Assembly: GCA_002007745.1 (NCBI GenBank)
Contig: CP019882.1
Location: 3,906,001-3,970,000, forward strand
Direction: 5' to 3'
DNA length: 64,000 nt
Source of the DNA: Mycolicibacterium litorale
GTDB taxonomy: Bacteria > Actinomycetota > Actinomycetes > Mycobacteriales > Mycobacteriaceae
The notes below the pieces were generated by a model. The model made no database searches and had not been told where the DNA came from. It saw nothing but the letters and a program-made list of their open reading frames with translations. The position numbers and the translations under genes were made by a program. How positions within the stretch are numbered: the first letter of the stretch is position 1; every line of letters starts with the position of its first letter. Positions 62,003-64,000 of this stretch are shown piece after piece.

Positions 62003-62887
62003 ATGTCTCGTCTACACCCGATCATCTCGGTGACCGGTTCGTCGGGGGCGGGCACCACGTCCGTCATGCGGACGTTCGATCAGATCTTCCGGCGCGAAGG
62101 CATCAACGTGGCCTACGTCGAAGGTGACAGCTTCCATCGCTACGACCGGGCCGAGATGAAGGTGCAGATCGCCGACGCCTACGCCCGCGGCGACCACACG
62201 TTCAGCCACTTCGGCCCCGCGGCCAACCTGTTCACCGAGTTGCAGGACCTGTTCTGCTCGTACGGCGAGACCGGTACCGGCAAGGTGCGCAAGTACCTGC
62301 ACGACGAGATCGAAGCGGCACCTTACAATCAGGAGCCAGGCACGTTCACCCCGTGGGAGGTGTTGCCCGACGACACCGACATGCTGTTCTACGAGGGGCT
62401 GCACGGCTCGATCGTCACCGAAGACGTCGACGTGACCCGCTACGCCGACCTGAAGATCGGTGTGGTGCCGGTGATCAACTTGGAGTGGATCCAGAAGTTG
62501 CACCGCGACAAGGTTTCCCGGGGCTACACCTCCGAAGCGGTGACCGACACCATCTTGCGCCGGATGCCGGACTACGTGAACTACATCTGCTCACAGTTCT
62601 CCTACACCGACGTCAACTTCCAGCGGGTTCCCATGGTGGACACTTCGAACCCGTTCATCGCCCGGTCGATCCCGACGGCCGACGAATCCATGGTGATCAT
62701 CCGGTTCCGCGATCCGCACGGCATCGACTTCCCGTATCTGCTGTCGATGTTGCACGATTCCTTCATGTCTCGGGCCAACACCATCGTGTGCCCGGGCGGA
62801 AAGATGGAACTGGCCATGCAGCTGATCTTCACGCCGATGGTGCTGCGCTTGTTCGAGCGCCGTAACGCCGAACTCGCCGTGCGCTGA
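62003..62887 (+). CDS. prkB: Phosphoribulokinase (class I, CbbP-like)
   Basis: A 294-residue ATP kinase that makes ribulose-1,5-bisphosphate, the RuBisCO substrate. The P-loop is GSSGAGTTSV (the proteobacterial-type PRK form), followed by EGDSFHRYDRAEM with the substrate and catalytic residues, and DMLFYEGLHG. Its short, bacterial octameric-type length fits class I. It is in an operon with the class I FBPase (13 bp apart, GAGGAAGGA site), the cbbF-cbbP arrangement. No RuBisCO gene is in the window. A uridine-kinase-like role is less likely given the motifs. Confidence 0.9.
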   Translation: MSRLHPIISVTGSSGAGTTSVMRTFDQIFRREGINVAYVEGDSFHRYDRAEMKVQIADAYARGDHTFSHFGPAANLFTELQDLFCSYGETGTGKVRKYLHDEIEAAPYNQEPGTFTPWEVLPDDTDMLFYEGLHGSIVTEDVDVTRYADLKIGVVPVINLEWIQKLHRDKVSRGYTSEAVTDTILRRMPDYVNYICSQFSYTDVNFQRVPMVDTSNPFIARSIPTADESMVIIRFRDPHGIDFPYLLSMLHDSFMSRANTIVCPGGKMELAMQLIFTPMVLRLFERRNAELAVR

Positions 62888-62888
62888 G

Positions 62889-64000
62889 TCAGCGGAGGAA
62901 GTCTCCGGCCCGGTGCGCCATATCCAGCAACGGCTGAGGCAGCACGCCGAACGCGATGGTGACCACAACGCCGAACAGGATCGCGGTTGCCGTCAGCCGG
63001 CTCGGTGCGCGCACGATCGCCGGCCGTATGGGTGCGGCTTGGTCGTACATCACCACCGCCACCCGTGCATAGACGAAAACGGTGACCGCACTGGCGATCA
63101 CACCGATCAGGACCAGCATCACCTGGCCGCTGTGCGCCGCCGCGGCGAACACCGCGAACTTGCCGATGAAGCCGCTGGTGAGCGGGATGCCCGCCAAAGC
63201 CAGCAGAAACACCGTGAACACCAACGCGGTCAGCGGATGGCGCCGACCGATTCCCGCCCAGTTAGCGATCGCGGTCTGCTCGCCGCCGGCCTCGTCGCGG
63301 ACCAGGCTGACCACCGCAAAGGCACCCAATGTGGTCAGCGCGTAGGTTGCCAGGTAGAACAGCGTCGCCGACAGTCCGGCGCCATCCCCGGCAACGACGC
63401 CGGTCAGGATGAAGCCGGCCTGCGCGACCGCGGAGTATCCGAGGAGCCGTTTCAGGTCGGTCTGGCTCACCGCCAGCACCGCTCCCCCGATCATCGTCAC
63501 CATCGCGATCATCGACAGGATGGGTCGCCAGTTGTGGCTCAGGGTGGGGAGGGCGACGTAGAAGATCCGCAGCATGGCGCCGAAGGCGGCGACTTTGGTG
63601 GCGGCGGCCATGAAGGCGGTGATGGGGGTGGGGGCGCCTTGGTAGACGTCGGGGATCCAGGAGTGGAAGGGGACGGCGCCGATCTTGAACAGGATGCCGG
63701 CGGTGAGCAGGGCGGTGCCCAGCAGCGTCAGGGTGGTGTGGTCGGTGTGGGTCGCCAGGGTGGTGGCGATGCCGGTGAGGGTCAGGGTGCCGGTGGAGCC
63801 GTAGAGCATCGCGATGCCGTAGAGGAAGAAGGCTGAGGAGAAGGCGCCGAGCAGGAAGTATTTGAGGGCGGCTTCTTGGGAGAGCAGTCGCCGGCGGCGG
63901 GCCAGCCCGCACATCAGATACAACGGCAGCGAGAACACCTCCAGCGCAACGAACATCGTGAGGAGGTCACCTGCCGCCACAAAGACCAGCATCCCGGCGA
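62889..64000 (-). CDS. nuoN: NADH-quinone oxidoreductase subunit N (NuoN), 3' part
   Basis: The last 370 residues of NuoN, a proton-pumping antiporter-like subunit of complex I; the start lies beyond the window. Many transmembrane helices. The conserved Lys of helix TM7-8 is in TAGILFKIGAVPFHSW and TM12 has SGFIGKFAVF. The remaining nuo genes should lie to the right, reading leftward. Its stop is 2 bp from the prkB stop (tail-to-tail). Confidence 0.95.
   Translation of the reverse strand, partial: AGMLVFVAAGDLLTMFVALEVFSLPLYLMCGLARRRRLLSQEAALKYFLLGAFSSAFFLYGIAMLYGSTGTLTLTGIATTLATHTDHTTLTLLGTALLTAGILFKIGAVPFHSWIPDVYQGAPTPITAFMAAATKVAAFGAMLRIFYVALPTLSHNWRPILSMIAMVTMIGGAVLAVSQTDLKRLLGYSAVAQAGFILTGVVAGDGAGLSATLFYLATYALTTLGAFAVVSLVRDEAGGEQTAIANWAGIGRRHPLTALVFTVFLLALAGIPLTSGFIGKFAVFAAAAHSGQVMLVLIGVIASAVTVFVYARVAVVMYDQAAPIRPAIVRAPSRLTATAILFGVVVTIAFGVLPQPLLDMAHRAGDFLR

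Overview
The window is high-GC actinobacterial chromosome from a member of the Mycobacteriaceae, most likely a fast-growing Mycolicibacterium-type species. The evidence is gene order. Long runs follow the Mycobacterium tuberculosis order I know from memory: smc to sepIVA (Rv2922c-Rv2927c), coaD to ung/thiL (Rv2965c-Rv2977c), Rv2980 to serA and Rv2997, and ilvCNB to lppZ (Rv3001c-Rv3006). HupB carries the long lysine/alanine tail seen in mycobacteria. There are also F420-related proteins (FbiD, a PPOX/F420 protein), a LipN-type esterase and an LppZ lipoprotein.

Layout. 0-3 kb: the end of a SpoIIE-type phosphatase, a B12-binding protein with CarH-like residues, and a two-gene unit (phosphotransferase plus an uncharacterised protein). 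3-18.5 kb, minus strand: smc, acyP, osmC-like, mutM, rnc, yceD, sepIVA, a hemerythrin, coaD, rsmD, pyc, a VKOR/DsbA disulfide pair and lipN. The PDIM/PGL lipid locus that lies between sepIVA and coaD in M. tuberculosis is absent. 18.8-32 kb: aldo/keto reductase, sodA, exported HNH protein, recG, a DAK/FakA-like protein, rpmB, ung, thiL, an Lrp-type sensor, a DUF3515 protein, ddl, a cystathionine lyase-type enzyme and gpsA. 32-36.6 kb: fbiD, ppk1, mutT1 and hupB. 36.8-39.6 kb: leuD-leuC with a divergent IclR regulator. 39.6-46.9 kb: F420/PPOX protein, two alpha/beta hydrolases, a LysR regulator, tRNA-Glu, tRNA-Gln, gltX, a FAH-family hydrolase and an MFS transporter. 47-56.4 kb: leuB-serA, an SDR/MerR divergent pair, an FAD oxidoreductase, and ilvB-ilvN-ilvC behind a leader peptide and attenuator. 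56.4-60.7 kb: cfp6, doxX, lppZ, an Ala/Pro/Val-rich exported protein and a receiver-domain protein. 60.9-64 kb: class I fructose-1,6-bisphosphatase, phosphoribulokinase, and the 3' part of nuoN.

Three themes stand out. (1) A cbbF-cbbP-like pair (FBPase plus phosphoribulokinase) sits next to the respiratory complex I cluster. Phosphoribulokinase is diagnostic of the Calvin-Benson-Bassham cycle, so autotrophic or CO-dependent metabolism is possible; RuBisCO is not in this window. (2) Branched-chain amino acid synthesis is spread over leuCD, leuB and ilvBNC, each with a visible control or processing feature: an IclR palindrome at leuC, a triplicated hairpin element at the leuB stop codon, and a leader peptide plus attenuator at ilvB. 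(3) Short tandem repeats cluster in or at the ends of genes: a 36-bp family in pyc and ung, 59 bp x3 after leuB, and 15 bp x3 after cfp6.

Caution on quality: six conserved genes (pyc, ddl, leuC, a lysR, leuB and an FAD oxidoreductase) are each split by one missing base in a C/G run. Several of these are housekeeping genes, so uncorrected homopolymer errors in the assembly are much more likely than real gene decay.
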